In this document: piece after piece, positions 1 to 13,164 of the stretch
How positions within the stretch are numbered: position 1 is the first letter of the stretch
How the letters are laid out: each line of letters starts with the position of its first letter
Source: Patagioenas fasciata
Lineage: Eukaryota; Chordata; Aves; Columbiformes; Columbidae
Direction: 5' to 3'
Assembly: GCF_037038585.1 (NCBI RefSeq)
Contig: NC_092525.1
Span: 29,910,367-29,974,366 of the forward strand
Length of the DNA: 64,000 bases
Made by a program: the position numbers and the translations under genes
The notes under the pieces: generated by a model
What the model saw: the letters and a program-made list of their open reading frames with translations, nothing else
The model's database searches: none
What the model was told of the DNA's origin: nothing

Positions 1-2631
1 TTCATTTCTTAACATTGTAATAGCAAGATAAAGCTTCTCAAGCTGAAAGCTACGCTGGAGCTAAGCTGTCGTTGAAGAGCAGGTAACCCTGTATTTTCTA
101 CTATAGTAAGTGTCTTGAGGTAGGAAAACTTACATGGCTATTTTCTACTACTGATCTCACAACGAAGATCCAACCAGGCAGTTGTGATGATCATGCACTT
201 TTGATACTACTTAGTAGGACTGCTTTTACATACTGATTTTGACCCACCTAGATTCTGTTTCAGCCACAGTAGCCCTGCTATTTCAACATTCTTCCCCTCT
301 AGACGTTCTTTTCCTTTATACACATGCATTTCAAGTGGTGCTTGCTTTTTTTTTTTTTTTTAAGTAGTGCCTTATTTTTTTTTTTAAGCCAGATTTCTGT
401 GGATATGTCGCTGGTTCATCTGGCACTTTCTTACTTCCCCTTTTTTAAAAAGTCTTCCTTTCAGACTACAGTCCTCTATTGAGTGGCCAAGCAACCTAAA
501 ACTCACAGTTTATTTAATCTTATATTTCATATGTGTTCCTTCTCTTGGTACTGGAAGAGTTCCATTCAAGACCTGGTAAGCCATTCTTTCCTAGCTGGCA
601 GAGACGTCTTTGATTGTGTTCTTGATAGAATTTTGCAGTGACATTTTTCAGCATGAAGTAGGGTTAGTGGATTCTTCTGTTCTCCCATGATGATTTCTTG
701 TAGTTCAGGACAACATGTATTCTTGCTCCTGCCATGTTGCATATCTGTTTTTCCTCCAGATCACCTCTGATGACTTGCTCTTTGATCCTTTAATGAAAAT
801 TGCCAATCATCCGTACATATCTGGTTTTCATGTTACAAATGTGCTTTTTCCTTTATCTCTCATCTGTTATTTCTTTATCCGTTATTTCTGTCCTTTTTTG
901 ATCTCTGCCATGACCTTCTGTATAATGCAATTCATTATCCTCACAATCCAGTCCCTGCTTATTTTCATTGCACATTCCTCTCTTCTTACAGAGACAGCTG
1001 CTCTTCTTCCCCCCTTGGTGAGTCTGGTAGTTTCTTCTCTTTATTTCTCCACCTTGATCTTTCAATTGGGTGTCTTTTCTGCTACCTTGTATTCGTGGCA
1101 TGAATGGCTACTTTTCTTTTCTGGGTCTCTGTATTTCAGATCCTCATTTTCTTCAGGGATCTACAGTTCTTGAATCTTCCATACTGTCTTCTCTTTTCTC
1201 CTCTGTCATGTCCTTAAATCTCATTTAAAAACGGGATTCTATGTACTCATGGCAACAGTTACTTCAGATTCTGTGACCAAACAAGCACTGAATTAATTCT
1301 GCAGTGCTTTTCTTGTTTACCATACCACATGAAGATGGGAGAGGTGAATTTTCTTATCTGATGACTCATAACTCTCCACTAGAGTTGATCTTTGAGCTCT
1401 TTCTTTTGAGCTCTTTTATTTAGAGCTGAGTAAACAGTTATTCTGAAACAGAATCAGTTGGATTTTTACGAAGAGTAAATATTGAATGCTTAGGATGTGC
1501 TGAGCTTTGGAATATTCTTCCCCAAACCTTTAGAGCAGAAATACAGCAATGGGGAACACATATCTGGGATGGTGAGGGAGGAAACAGGGTAAAGCAGCTT
1601 TGTTAGCAGCCATCTGTACTCCCACAGATACTGCTGCCCTGTACATCAGTGATTTAATCTTGTGAAACAATGCAGCAGGTTCAGTCTGAGGGCATGGCCT
1701 TGCAAGCCTTTGGCAAACGCTGCTAGGAAGCTGCAACCACCCTTTAGTCAACAAGAATGGCTACTGAGAAGTTCATCGCAATGTATGAATGCTACATACA
1801 TTCAGAGCACCAACAAGCATCTTAAGGCAACAGCACACGTGTTACATGTGTGACATGCATGTTATCAACTGAAAACTAGGACTGAAATGCAGAAGTGGCT
1901 ATGGTGCATAGCAGGGTGCTTGGTACTTAAGTGAGGATGTAGGTGTATACAGGGTTGATAGATTTTGTGAGATAAGGTGCTGGTGTGGTTTCTCATGTCA
2001 GTAATACTATAAAGAAGCTGCTTATCTGATTATACAGATTGTGGAGAGGACTAGTTCTTTTAGCAGAAGACTCTTCTACAAATAAGATGCGTCTTGACCA
2101 TCTGTTGCCAGATGGAAGTGTTCTACTTCTGAATCACTGGCTACAATGACATATTTAGAAAATGAATCTTTCATGGATAGATCCACAGCACAAACAGTTT
2201 GTGATGAACCTCACATAAACATGCTGAGGTTAGATTGTCTGTTTACTTGGCCTTAAGTTATAGTATGGCTGTATACTCCTGTGAACATATTGTTGTTTAG
2301 TAAATAGCAAATCCTGCCGTTCACACCCGCCCTTTGTGAGGTATCCCAGTTACCTCAATGAGTGCATAATTTACCACTAAAAAATGCAAACACAACATAG
2401 AGCTCCTATTTCTCTTTTATTCTGAAATCTGTTAATTTATTAGAGGAGTCTGTAGGATTCAGTGTATGTACTTGCGTGACCAATGCAGGCAGTGTTTTGG
2501 TATTCAGGCAGGCCCAGAACACAGCCCATCAACTGGTACACCTTCACTTACAGGTCTGTACTTAAATTTTACTTGTGAAAAGAAACCCACATTTTTTCTT
2601 TTTTTTTTTTCCTTTGAGATATTTACTGTGA

Positions 2632-2654
2632 TTTTTTTTTTTTTTTTTTTTTTT
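2632..2654 (+). repeat. Poly-T tract, 23 bases
   Basis: An uninterrupted run of 23 T, the longest homopolymer in the window. A second T-rich run ends 22 bases before it (2592-2610). Confidence 0.95.
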
Positions 2655-5600
2655 CATGAGAAGATGTTAATAAGAAGAAAAGAGTTATAAACTAACTGGG
2701 AACTATTATGCAGTAACATTTTAAGTCATTACTGTTTTAATGAAGTATAAAGATGATTATCATGCTTAAGTTCTTTGAAGTTTATTTGTGGCTTTTTACA
2801 CGTATTATTATGCACAAATTAGGTCTTACACAGTAGCTCAGAACTGTCAGTGAATTTTATCTCAGCAGAAATAATGCCAAGTTTTAGTATTACATGAGCT
2901 GAAATGAACTGAGTTTATTTGGCCAGAAGGAAACAGAACAAGTAAGTGGAATGTGAAGAAATGGCATATAGAGATTTGTACATGCCAGCCTCCATCAAAT
3001 TGTCTAGATGAGAAATAACTGATAAACAGATTTTTGCAGTGTCATAGACTCTCATGCTGGTGACATGGTGCACCTCTTTGATGTAAAAGAGAAGAACCAC
3101 TCCCATCTGTAGTTGCATCACATCTTTTTGGCAATACAGAATTTGCTTAGATAGCCAGATATTTTAAGCTACAGTTTAAAGAAAAGCAGCAGCTAAAGGC
3201 TGGGAAGAAAACCACGACTGGGTATTGAGCCCAGCTTCCCAAAAATCACCATCAGGAATTCTGCACATCACAGTTGAATACAACTTGAGATGCAGCTATT
3301 ATAAAATACAAATTAATTTTGATATACACAGAACCTCAGTGACTTCTGCTTCTTCTTTGTGTATACTTTTGGTGAACATTAGAACAGTTGATTTTTTTTC
3401 TAGCAAATTTCACAGGCTGGCATCTGAGCTAACATTTAATTAATACAAGGTGGAATCGGTCTTTGTAACGGAAAAAATAATGTGTGATATATCTATTCAA
3501 AACTAATCAGAATAATGCAAAATTTGGATATTTGACAATAATGAGAATTAAAAAATCAGGAAAGAAATGTCAATACTGAATAAACTTGAGGAAATCACAA
3601 TATGACCTCACTCTGTTATTATTTTGTTCTAATAATACTGTTAATGAGACACACAGAAAGTATATTAATCAGCTGGGTGAGTTTGATCAGCAGCTGTTTC
3701 GCACCTGATTCCAGACAAGGCTGTATGACAGACAGCTCACTGTCCATCACTTACGGTGGGCTGACTCCACATCCATTGTTGGTGGAGATGGTGACTGACT
3801 AGTGCCAGAGCTGGAATCAGCAGTGCAGAAGTGTTCCTGCAGAGCCCAGATGGCACACTGGAAAGTGAATAGAGAAAGCATGGCTGGCCATAAGTACTTC
3901 AGGGACCCTAACTACCCAAATAAGCATTGAGTGAGGTAATGAATTGTGGGACAAAAGATACTTATCAGAGATTCCACAATCAGATGCTTGACTGTAGGTA
4001 CCTCCCGAGTGGCCAGGGCTTCCTGTTATTACGGGAGAGGGTCATTGTCACATCTGTGTTGGATGGGATTTCATGTCAGCACCAGAGTTTTGCTTCTTCT
4101 CTCCAGTGAAGTACAAATCTATAAGATTAAGATTTGCCTTGATTTCACAAATGAAGTAATTTTATGAAATTCTTTTATTGGATAATCCTGTATTAATTTG
4201 CCTGCTTGCAAAACAAATGCATTCTTCCCTCATCTTCTTAACATAAAAATGACCTTGTTATTTCTGATAATGCAGCTTGTTGGGCAAAATTTAATCCTGT
4301 CACTACAGACATAATCCAGTGAATCCTCTTCTTGCTGATAACACTTTTTACTATTTGAATTCCTGTGGGAGCATTTGATCTGGTGTTTGACAGACTTCTA
4401 GGTCCTCCTAATGTTAATCTTCAGATAATAAGTAATTTAAGAAAGAGTGGGATATAGTTTCTCTGCTTCCTAGCTTTCATCTTTCATGGTAATAAGATTG
4501 TCTCTCAATACTGTTTCAACTGCTCTACAGTTTTTTGAAAACTCCATTTATCTAATAGTAAGAAAGGAGAACACAATTTAGCTCTCAGTATGATCACAAA
4601 AGTACACCCATCAGAAGAGTGCAACGTATGTGGAAATCACTGGGGAAAATAATGTGATGGTATATGTTGCACTGCCTCCAGTCTGCTGATAGCATTCTCC
4701 CCCACATTTCATTTACTCTTGACCTAGATGTTTCTGTCCATTGGCAATCACCAATGACCCGGCAGATGCTACGGGGGCCTGTTTGGCTGTGGATTAAGAA
4801 ACTTGTGAGGTGGAAGGTTATTTGGAGGAAGTGGCAAAGAGAGGGACTGCCCTGTGATTCAAAGGGAGAGCATCTGTGTTCATTACCGAGGTTCACCAGT
4901 TAGTGGCACTCACGAATTTTCAGGTAGGAAAAGCAGCCAAGAGTGCCTTTTCCTGCTCTCATCAGGGTGATTTGCAATTGTTCTTCTCTCATGTGGCTCT
5001 CAGCTGATAGCAGCCTATTGCACAGTTTACATTTCACTGGCTTCATGCTTTGCTTTTGAATATACATGAAAATGTTGATTTTGATCCGTATGATCTGTGT
5101 CCAAGTTATCTTAAATAGTAATTTCTGCCTCATCATCTTTGCCATCACTATGAGCTATGTAACTTCTCTTCCTTTTTCCTATTATGTACGTAGGAGATAC
5201 AGTCTCTCTCCTACTGGGGAGAATTTGCTCTTGTGTATTTATTTTCTTACTCTGGCAGGTCTGGAGCCTGTAAGGATCATAATTTCTATCTTCTTACTTC
5301 ATAGTATTTTTATATGATAAAAGCAATTTGGAAAAATGTCGCGTTTGGCTGAGAACAAACTCTCTAGCAATTTACTGTTGAAAAAGGTATAGACATTAGT
5401 GTACAAAATTATCTGTTTCTCACTCCTATCTGAAGATAAATTCTTTCATATTCTGTAGTTTGATTTTATAGTCAGGCCACACTAGATACCAGACTCATCT
5501 CTATTCTGCCAATTGTTCAAAGCGCTCATTTACTGTCCATAGAGTTAGCTTCCCATTGCTTTGTCCATCGTCTCTCCTCACACCCCAAGATCAACACTAA

Positions 5601-5802
5601 TATTAATAACACCAGGGAAAAGAGACTTAATTACCACCTCACCAAAGCTTAAAATGTAAGAGAAGTCCTCTTGGAGAAAGAGGAAGAATAGTGTGAAAGT
5701 GTGGAAAACCTAATGAACTGTGTTATTCTAAGGATTGTTCTGAATACACATTTTCAGTATTTCCACTATGAAATGGTACAGGCTATTACAATATTTTTCT
5801 CT

Positions 5803-5859
5803 GCTGATTTCTCTCAGTCTTAGAGAAAATCAGCTAAAACTGATTTTTGTCAGCTTTAG
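5803..5859. repeat. Two adjacent small inverted repeats
   Basis: First hairpin: GCTGATTTCTCT (5803-5814) pairs with AGAGAAAATCAGC (5822-5834) with one bulged base and a 7-nt loop. Second: CTAAAACTGA (5834-5843) pairs with TCAGCTTTAG (5850-5859) with one mismatch and a 6-nt loop. Both are too short for a typical microRNA precursor. Confidence 0.75.
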
Positions 5860-6592
5860 TTCATGTAAGAATTCTTTCAGATATCAGAACAGAAACTTCA
5901 TTATATATAAAAGCCTAAGTAGAGTTTGAAAAAGTAGCTGTTTCCATGCTTCTGCATGGAACATAGAGGTAACTGGAACATAGGCAAAAATAAAAAGGGA
6001 AATCTTCACTGGCAATGTTTTCCATGAGTATCAACTACTGTAAAAATTAACTTGAAAAAGTGTTTTTTTGTCACCCCAATGAAACTCAGCAGTGACAAGT
6101 TAGGAAATTTAAGTAGTAAGTGTGAAACTCCTCAGGTTTGCACTGTAACTACGATTCTTGTGTAGCTGGATATCAGAGCTGTGCCTTTGTGCTCCTCAAG
6201 GCAAGTCCACTGGGTGGTGCAGGAACTCTCAGTCTGGCAATGTCCAGAGACAAAACAGTGGACCATTTGAAACAATGAGACAAAGTGTCTGACTGAATTC
6301 TTAGCCACCTTCACAGCTAAGTGACTAACTGGTACAGGAACCATCTAGGTGGGAATTTTGAACAGTCCTGAAGGCTTACCCAGGCAGGTCCTGCCATGCC
6401 CAGACCACTTTGGGTGTTTCGATGTGTTGATTATCACCCTGGATGGAGAATATGGAACTTCGAGGGACTCCCCATCTGCTTCATCTTGGAAAATGGATGA
6501 AGCTGTATAAAGATATCCTTTAGCCCACAAACTCTAAGCTCTCATGCTTTGCATTCATGAAGAACATTCACCCTCCTTATGAATAGATAGTG

Positions 6593-6630
6593 ATGATAGA
6601 TAAAAATGATACAAATGATAGATAAAAATG
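6593..6630. repeat. 16-bp perfect direct repeat
   Basis: ATGATAGATAAAAATG occurs at 6593-6608 and again at 6615-6630, separated by six bases. This is a simple replication-slippage type duplication. Confidence 0.9.
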
Positions 6631-9477
6631 TCAGTATCTCAGAGTAAAGTATCTTCATTGTTCTTCTTTCTCTTTTTCTTCATGAAAATGTCATAATTGT
6701 CTCCATTCTCCATTACTTCTATGAAGATTATATAGATTTGGCTCATAAAAATGGTTTCCTATCATGACAATTTGTTTTCTTTATAGCACAGTAGACTTTT
6801 TTCCTGTTTTCTTGACAAATTCACCATTCCCCAGGCCTATTTGCTGTTTACCTTTTGCCAAGCCACTAGATTTTTACCACACTGGGGAATGTAACAGTTA
6901 CAGATAGTTCTAGTGAGCTTTTTTTTTTTTTTTTTTGCATTTAGTAGATTTTTTTTCTTTTTGTAGTTCAGAGCATATCTTTACATGTCCTGAATTAGTG
7001 ATAAGTACTTCTTCCTTGGTGTAAGTGAACTTCACCCGTAAATGGAAAGCGACAAATGAAACAGAATACGGCATTTGTATTTCAAGTTGAATCCTAAGTT
7101 AAAGGGACACCTGTGATGGAACAGACATCTTGTAATGATGTAATAGTGTCTTAGATCTGCTTGGCACTTGTATAACAAGGTTATGGAAGCTGGGCAGCAC
7201 CAGGCTCTCAAATTGCCTTCACACTGGCTTTCACCAAAAAAGGGACATGCTGGAAGACAGTCATACAAAAGCTAACTGTGGATAATACAAGTAGTAAGAT
7301 AGCAAGAATATTAGGGGACTTCCTTTCAGAGCTAACAATATTTGAGTTCATTTTGTGGCTCTGGCAGAAATGTGGTATTAAGGAAGTTACTTGAAGTCAT
7401 ATTCAAGCTGTGAGACCAATTACTTCTTTTGTTTCCGAGTAATGCTGGAAGTGCTTGAACTATAGGCATCTTACTTTTTTTACATTAAAAGTTGCTCAGA
7501 GTTCCTTGTTGATTTCACATGCAAAGAGGAGGTTTCCCTGTGCATCTGAAGTACCTGAGCCACTAGGCATGCCTAGAAAATGCAGGGCAGTGACTGCTTT
7601 TTGTAGAAAAATAATTCTACTGTTTTGGCCATGGTCTTGCAGTCAAACTCCTACCCCCTTTATTCAGTAGCTAAAAGTTTACCCACACAAAAACAAACAA
7701 AAAAACTAAACCTAGAAACATGAATGCATTTCTCTCAGCATCGGTATGGAGGCTTCTTAGAAATTGAATAGACTTCGATCCAAATGCGATCAGAAACACT
7801 GAGAGCATGTTTGTGATAATTGTATCAATAGGGGATGTTGAGCCTACAGCCCACAAGTGTGACACCCACCTGTGGCTCATAACCAGCTGCCATTCCAAGC
7901 TGCAGGGGTTACGTGTGTCCCCTGCCGTGCCAGAGCTCCTCCCAGAGGTGTGTGCCTGCCATCCTTCCTCCCAAAGCACCGGGAGGGCAGATGGGGACAC
8001 GACTCCCAAGTTTGGCAGTGAGGCAGATGAGTGATGGCCTGCAGCAGGCACAGGCTTCTCTGGAGAGCCACCCTGTAGGCTGCTGCCAGGCATACAGAAG
8101 AGGAGCAGCTGGAGGGAGGCAAACTACCTAATGCATACCCTGGGCCACTGCCAGAGAAACTGTTTCACAGCCTGCCTAGTAACTAGTTACATTAAAAGAC
8201 TTCATATTACTAAACCACAACTAGCTCTTTACCAAGAGCTGTTTTTAGGGATACTTGTAACATTTCAGCCATGCCCTCACAGATGGCTTCTTTGATGCCT
8301 CATTCAGGCTCACTCATCTTCCTGCAAGCTCATAGCAGCAACCTCTGGAAAGGCAATTTCACATATGGTATGTGTTTATCCTGTGTAAAGGGCGTTCCAG
8401 GCTCCAACCAGTGTCCATCTCCATCTTATGAAAAAATAAATTCTGGGTCGCACCTCAGGCTCTATGGTTCATCCCCATTTTGGTGCACTGAGAGCTTTAG
8501 GCACTGGCAGACACCTGTCTGCGGTACTTAGGCAACATTAACAAGAACATGTCTCTCCTTTGATGCTATACTGCAGAAGAGGAATCTGAGACCCTTTTTG
8601 TTCTTCAGGTAACAGCTGAAGAGCGGCCATGTGTTGGTCCTTAATGCTCAGAGCTTGTTCTCTTTTCTTCAATGCACTGTTGGCACTCAATAAATAATAA
8701 ATAACTGCTATGTTGGTGTCTCTTTAGTGAGCTGAGCCTATAGTCCCAATGCGCACTAGCTGCACATGCACATTTCCATATGCAATATTAATGGTTTTAT
8801 TATGTAACTGTATAGCAGAGTGTCAAGGAGTCTCTGGGACTCTTCCCTGAGTGAGGATTTAAACCAAATATGAACAGCAGAGTTTGGCTCTGTGTGCATG
8901 CAAGTAAACTGATCAACAGCACAGACACCATTTTCTGTTTGCTTGATAAATAAGTTCAGCCTTTAACAATATGAGAGAGATTCCAAGAACATAAGGCATG
9001 CTGCTTGCTTATGAAGCATTTTCTTGTTCATTGCTTTGGATAAACACAAGCTGAATGCCAATAACCACTGCTGTGTCTGATAGCACCAAAGATGGGGCTA
9101 AAAATGCCCAGAATGACAGGGTCCCAGCTGAAAAGCTCATAGCTCCCAGAGAGACCCCAGCTGGTGCATGCACAAGTCTCGCTGAACAGAGCAGCAGCTC
9201 TGTTTCCACGTTTCTACTAATGAACTCAGAAGGGGAGGGAGGCGTCGTGTCAGATTCCCTCAGCCACCTTCTCGAGGGGCGGAGAACATCCGAGATGCTC
9301 AGTGCATTGCTGGGAGCCAGGCTGCACATACACATAGCAGAGTTTGTTTTTCCGATACTGCTTGGAAGCATCTGCTTTCTCTTCTCTTTAGTCTACTGCC
9401 TTCTGGACTCTTCAGCCCCAGGCCCTGTATGAAATATGTACATGCACAGGCAGGGCATGGGAGGGAGAAAGAATCAG

Positions 9478-9730
9478 CTGCAGCTTACTAAAGCATCAGA
9501 GGAAGAAAGGGAAGAATGGATTTGGGAGGCCATGGAAGAGAGAGAGGAGATGCAAGACATTGGAAGATGTGCTACATGAAAGAAGCTGAATGAGGAAAAG
9601 ACAGTGTGTGAAAAGAATAAGGAGAAGCTGGAGGGTGAACACAGGGAGACAGGAAGGAGAGAACGTAAAAAATGAGTGAGTGATAAGACATAAATGAAGA
9701 ATAGCAAGAGACACAGTTGAGAAAAGCAGA
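9478..9730 (+). repeat. Purine-rich low-complexity region
   Basis: About 250 bases are dominated by A and G on the + strand (AGGAAGAAAGGGAAGAA, GAGAGAGAGGAGATG and similar). The complementary minus-strand open frame of 77 codons is Ser/Phe/Leu-rich only because of this composition. Confidence 0.75.
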
Positions 9731-10289
9731 AGAGTGCTGAAAGGACTATCTCACTATCCTAAAAGGAAGAGCCTAGAGATAAGCTTTTAAAACTAGAATT
9801 TTAAAAATTAAATAATCAAAGCTATAGTGGTGTGTGTTTTGGTTTTGTGTTTTTCTTTAAGGAAGAAGAGAGCAATCTAGAGGGGCTACCCAGCATTTAG
9901 AAGTTTTCTAATGCTTGAGGATGCTAACACCTCTGGAGATTGTAGTAAATTTATTATTCCAGTCACAGGTGGATTCCTACGATCATTACATCCACAGTTC
10001 ATTGTTTTCTGCTCTTCTTTTCCTATGGCAGAGATTAATATTGTAGGTTTTTCTTCCAGAAGGTTTTTGCTTTTTTGATTTGTTTTATTTTTAACAGATC
10101 TTATTGTTTTTGCAAGGGACTAGGAAAGTTTTTGTACTTGTGGTGTGAAGAAAAAATATTCTGTGGATCCTTCAGAACCAGAAATCTACTGTCCTGTGAT
10201 TGCAAGACACAACTTCACAGCTTGGTAGTTCTCTCTAGTACTGTGTTCTCATGCTTCTGTAGAAGCCTGGTAGATTAGAATTTTAGTTT

Positions 10290-10390
10290 TGAAAACTTTT
10301 AAGCCTTCAACTAATGCCCCTGCAGCAAAGCCCTCTAGTATAAACTTTAAGAACATGCTTAAGTTTCTTTGAAGTCAATAGAATTAGAAA
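10290..10390. mobile_element. Possible ancient amniote interspersed repeat
   Basis: The phrase AACATGCTTAAGTTTCTTTG followed by AAGTCAATAGAATTAG resembles a motif common in old sauropsid repeats (a variant of TTGAAGTCAATGGGA). The family cannot be named from this fragment, and a chance match is possible. Confidence 0.25.
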
Positions 10391-11204
10391 AGCTCTGCTG
10401 AAAAGAGATAAAGGATTTGTTTTGTTGAAGTATGCAGGGATACTATTAAAAGAATTTTAAGTACAAATCTTTGTATAGATATTGTTATTTGGAACAAAAA
10501 TGGCTGGATTCAATTTAGCAAAAGAGTAAAGTTTAAATTAACTTTGAGCTCTTTCCTGTTGGAATAAAGGAGCACACATGAACAGTCCTTTTCCCTGTTG
10601 TAATTCTCACCATTTCTTATTTTGGTACAAATCTGTGTTTGAAGCAGGTCTTTTACAGTTTGGTGTAGGCACATTATTCTGAGCAATGCTGTTGGCTTAC
10701 ACCTGGACACAATATACTTTGTTTCCTTCACAGGTGAACATAATTTCAAACAGCAGGTGTCAGTCTCAGAGAAACTACATGATGTTGCCATGCTCCATAT
10801 TAGTTGAGGTAAGAAAATACTGTAGATATTTTGCTTAGCTCTTGGGTGTGTTTTTTTAAGAAAATGCTCTTGCAGCAACAGATTTATATTTTACCAACAT
10901 ATTTATGTTTATCTCAAGACGGACTGCTATCTGCTAGTTGGCAGTCATTTAATGGCAGCTGTGGATAAAATTCTGTCCCCATAGTGTATTTTTTCCCTGT
11001 TCTTTCATGAGAGGGAATGAAGAGGGGTCCCTACATGTGCAATTTCATTTTAAGTGGATGTGATGTTCTGAAGTGTCAGAAGTGAAGTACCTCTGAGCAG
11101 GGCCTGTATATCCGTAGATATTGGTGGTTAAATCTTGATAACAATATTCTATCAGTCTAGAATTCTTTTCATTCATCAATCTTAAACCAACTTACATTTG
11201 AGAG

Positions 11205-11335
11205 TAAATATCATTACTATAATTTTAAAGATAGGGAGCAGTGGAACATAAAGTTGCTTTAATTGTTCAAGGTCCTTCAGCCTGTCAAGAACAGGAGGCA
11301 TTTTGGAATAATGCCTATTGAGTAACTTAAGCACC
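11205..11335 (-). mobile_element. MIR-like ancient SINE relic, minus orientation
   Basis: On the + strand the order ATCATTACTATAATTTTAAA, GATAGGGAGCAGTGGAACAT, then TTGTTCAAGGTCCTTCAGCC resembles the reverse complement of MIR (ATTTTACAGATGAGGAAACTGAGGCACAGA followed by CAAGGTCACACAGC). It is diverged, and the match is judged by eye only. Confidence 0.45.
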
Positions 11336-13164
11336 ACCTGAACCAGTTTGCAAGTCTTTTCCTTTAATTTTTGAGACTGTTCTTACTGAGGCATTATAAA
11401 CAATTCCTTTTCTTCACTCTGATGTCTGTGGGTCATGTTCATAGCAGAACTGACCCCACTTAAGTCTGCCCTGCAGTGGAGCTAGAGCTGCAGCATAGCA
11501 TAGATCTGTTTGGCTCTATTCAATGTGACTTTAGGGTGGCTTGCTTCAGCCTTACCATGAACTCAGCAGAACTTGCCACCTGCAGGGATTTTGGTGTGCC
11601 TGACTGCTGTGGCTGTATCTCCACTGTTAACATAATTATGCTAAAGCTAGCTTAGCCAGGCTTAGATTCAGAGGGGGACAGATCAGGGTGCTGCACAGCC
11701 AGAGCTGTGTGTGTGGCCAGGGCACACTCATTGCACTTGAGCATGTGAAGATGGCAGGTACAGCTCCTTAGTCCCTGTAGTAAATCTTGTGCTAGCATTT
11801 AAGTGTAAGTGCATTGCATTGCAGTTACGCAAGGCCTGTGGGGTGGAAATATCCCATTTCCAGCTAGGTGCAAGCCCACTTCTAGAGAATGGACCAAATT
11901 ATATTATAACCAATATAGTATTGTATAACAATATATATCTTGTGGAACTCAATTAAACAGTGGTGTGAAGGAGAACTTAACTTCTTCATAGGCCAGGTTT
12001 TCTACTGTTTAGGGTAGTTGTGCCCATTTATATCTGCAGAGGTTTTGTGCCTTTTTGTCTTAAGGCATTTTGGCATCCAAAACATTTGGATCACGTATAA
12101 AATTCAGGCACCATTTTTCTTATATTTTAATGCATGCTAATTTGAAGAATCCTGATGGTTCTTCCAGAATTGCCAGCTGATTTGGTATGAGGGAACCTGA
12201 GGGAGACGATTAAGCTATATTTTAAGCACAATCTTTCCTGACTTGTGCATGCTGGTATCATTGGATTCTATGGACTACAGATCAAAGTAGAACATCTTCA
12301 GACAAACATTACTCAGACGGAGGGAGAATTGAAGATTTGCATTAAATTTTCTGCTCAACCACAGATTTCCCACACCGTATTGAACATGTTGCTTGGGCCT
12401 TACTACAGAACCAATTGGGCATTGTTATGCCTGGATTTTAGGCAATCTGTTTGACAGCAGTGGTTCCAACAATTTCAGTGGTACTTAATATTGGAGTTCA
12501 GATGTAAAAGTTGAGGAGCATTAAGATTCCCCTGGGGATCTGGTTCCTACACTCTCTGCCTTGGTAGCCATCTCTTCATCTCACACTGGTACCAGGCAAT
12601 TGATGCTTTGGTTGCTGTAGGATGCTTAGATCCTGCTGTGATACCTTTAGAGACATCTGATAAATGGAGAATGCGGTATGTCGTAAATTGAGGGAGAATA
12701 TAGCAACATGCCAAGTACAAGTTTTTATGATGTAAACGTTATGACCTAAGGGACCTTTCCTGAATAAATTTTCATCCTCCATGGTATCCTTCCTCTTTGC
12801 CTTTTAAATTACAGTTGTTTGTGGGTGTTTTTTGCTTTGTTTTTAATCAGCACGTTTTGAGAGTGGTTTCCATGTGAATAGAAAATTGCTTCATTGTCTG
12901 GGATTATTTCTGCTACATTATTTCAGCTAGCTTTGTAACTTGGCAATTTATGTTCCTTGTTTTCAAGTAATGTTTGTGATCCACTGTGACACAAATCACC
13001 GCAGATCCACTGGCTTTCCTTGCCTGAGCTATGTCACACTGAGACAGCATCAAGATGCATGATCTCTGCATCATCAAGTCTAATGGCATTAGAGGATCCA
13101 AAGATTTGATGATGTAATGATAGTATTATATAAGTTCATGTCAAGGAAGTCGTTAGAAAGATGG

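Larger units (their letters stand above)
1..7000. other. Intergenic DNA, no gene seen
   Basis: AT-rich sequence with homopolymer T tracts at 346-361, 375-385, 2632-2654 and 6919-6936. A pyrimidine-biased block (about 670-1210) holds an open frame of 152 codons with no recognisable domain. A pair of small hairpins lies at 5803-5859 and a 16-bp direct repeat at 6593-6630. No splice-flanked conserved coding block, tRNA or recognisable pseudogene was found. Confidence 0.7.
7001..13164. other. Intergenic DNA with GC-richer patches, no gene seen
   Basis: Two patches (about 7840-8130 and 9040-9430) have higher GC and are open on both strands, but no protein family is recognisable. A purine-rich stretch spans 9478-9730. 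A relic resembling MIR lies at 11205-11335. Remaining DNA is unique-looking AT-rich sequence. Confidence 0.65.

Noticed and set aside
715..1173. 152-codon hydrophobic frame as a membrane protein gene
   Set aside because: Its hydrophobicity follows from T/C-rich composition (Phe, Leu, Ser, Ile codons). It has no recognisable family, promoter or splice context.
5803..5859. microRNA precursor
   Set aside because: The arms are only 10-12 bp. They form two small hairpins and not one stem of about 60-70 nt.
6132..6530. Two adjacent minus-strand frames (61 and 70 codons) as a decayed gene or retroelement
   Set aside because: They abut but are separated by a stop, and I recognise no protein or repeat family in them.
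7671..8093. 140-codon minus-strand frame as a gene
   Set aside because: It overlaps other frames on both strands, has no known domain, and contains a low-complexity Phe/Val end produced by an A-rich + strand.
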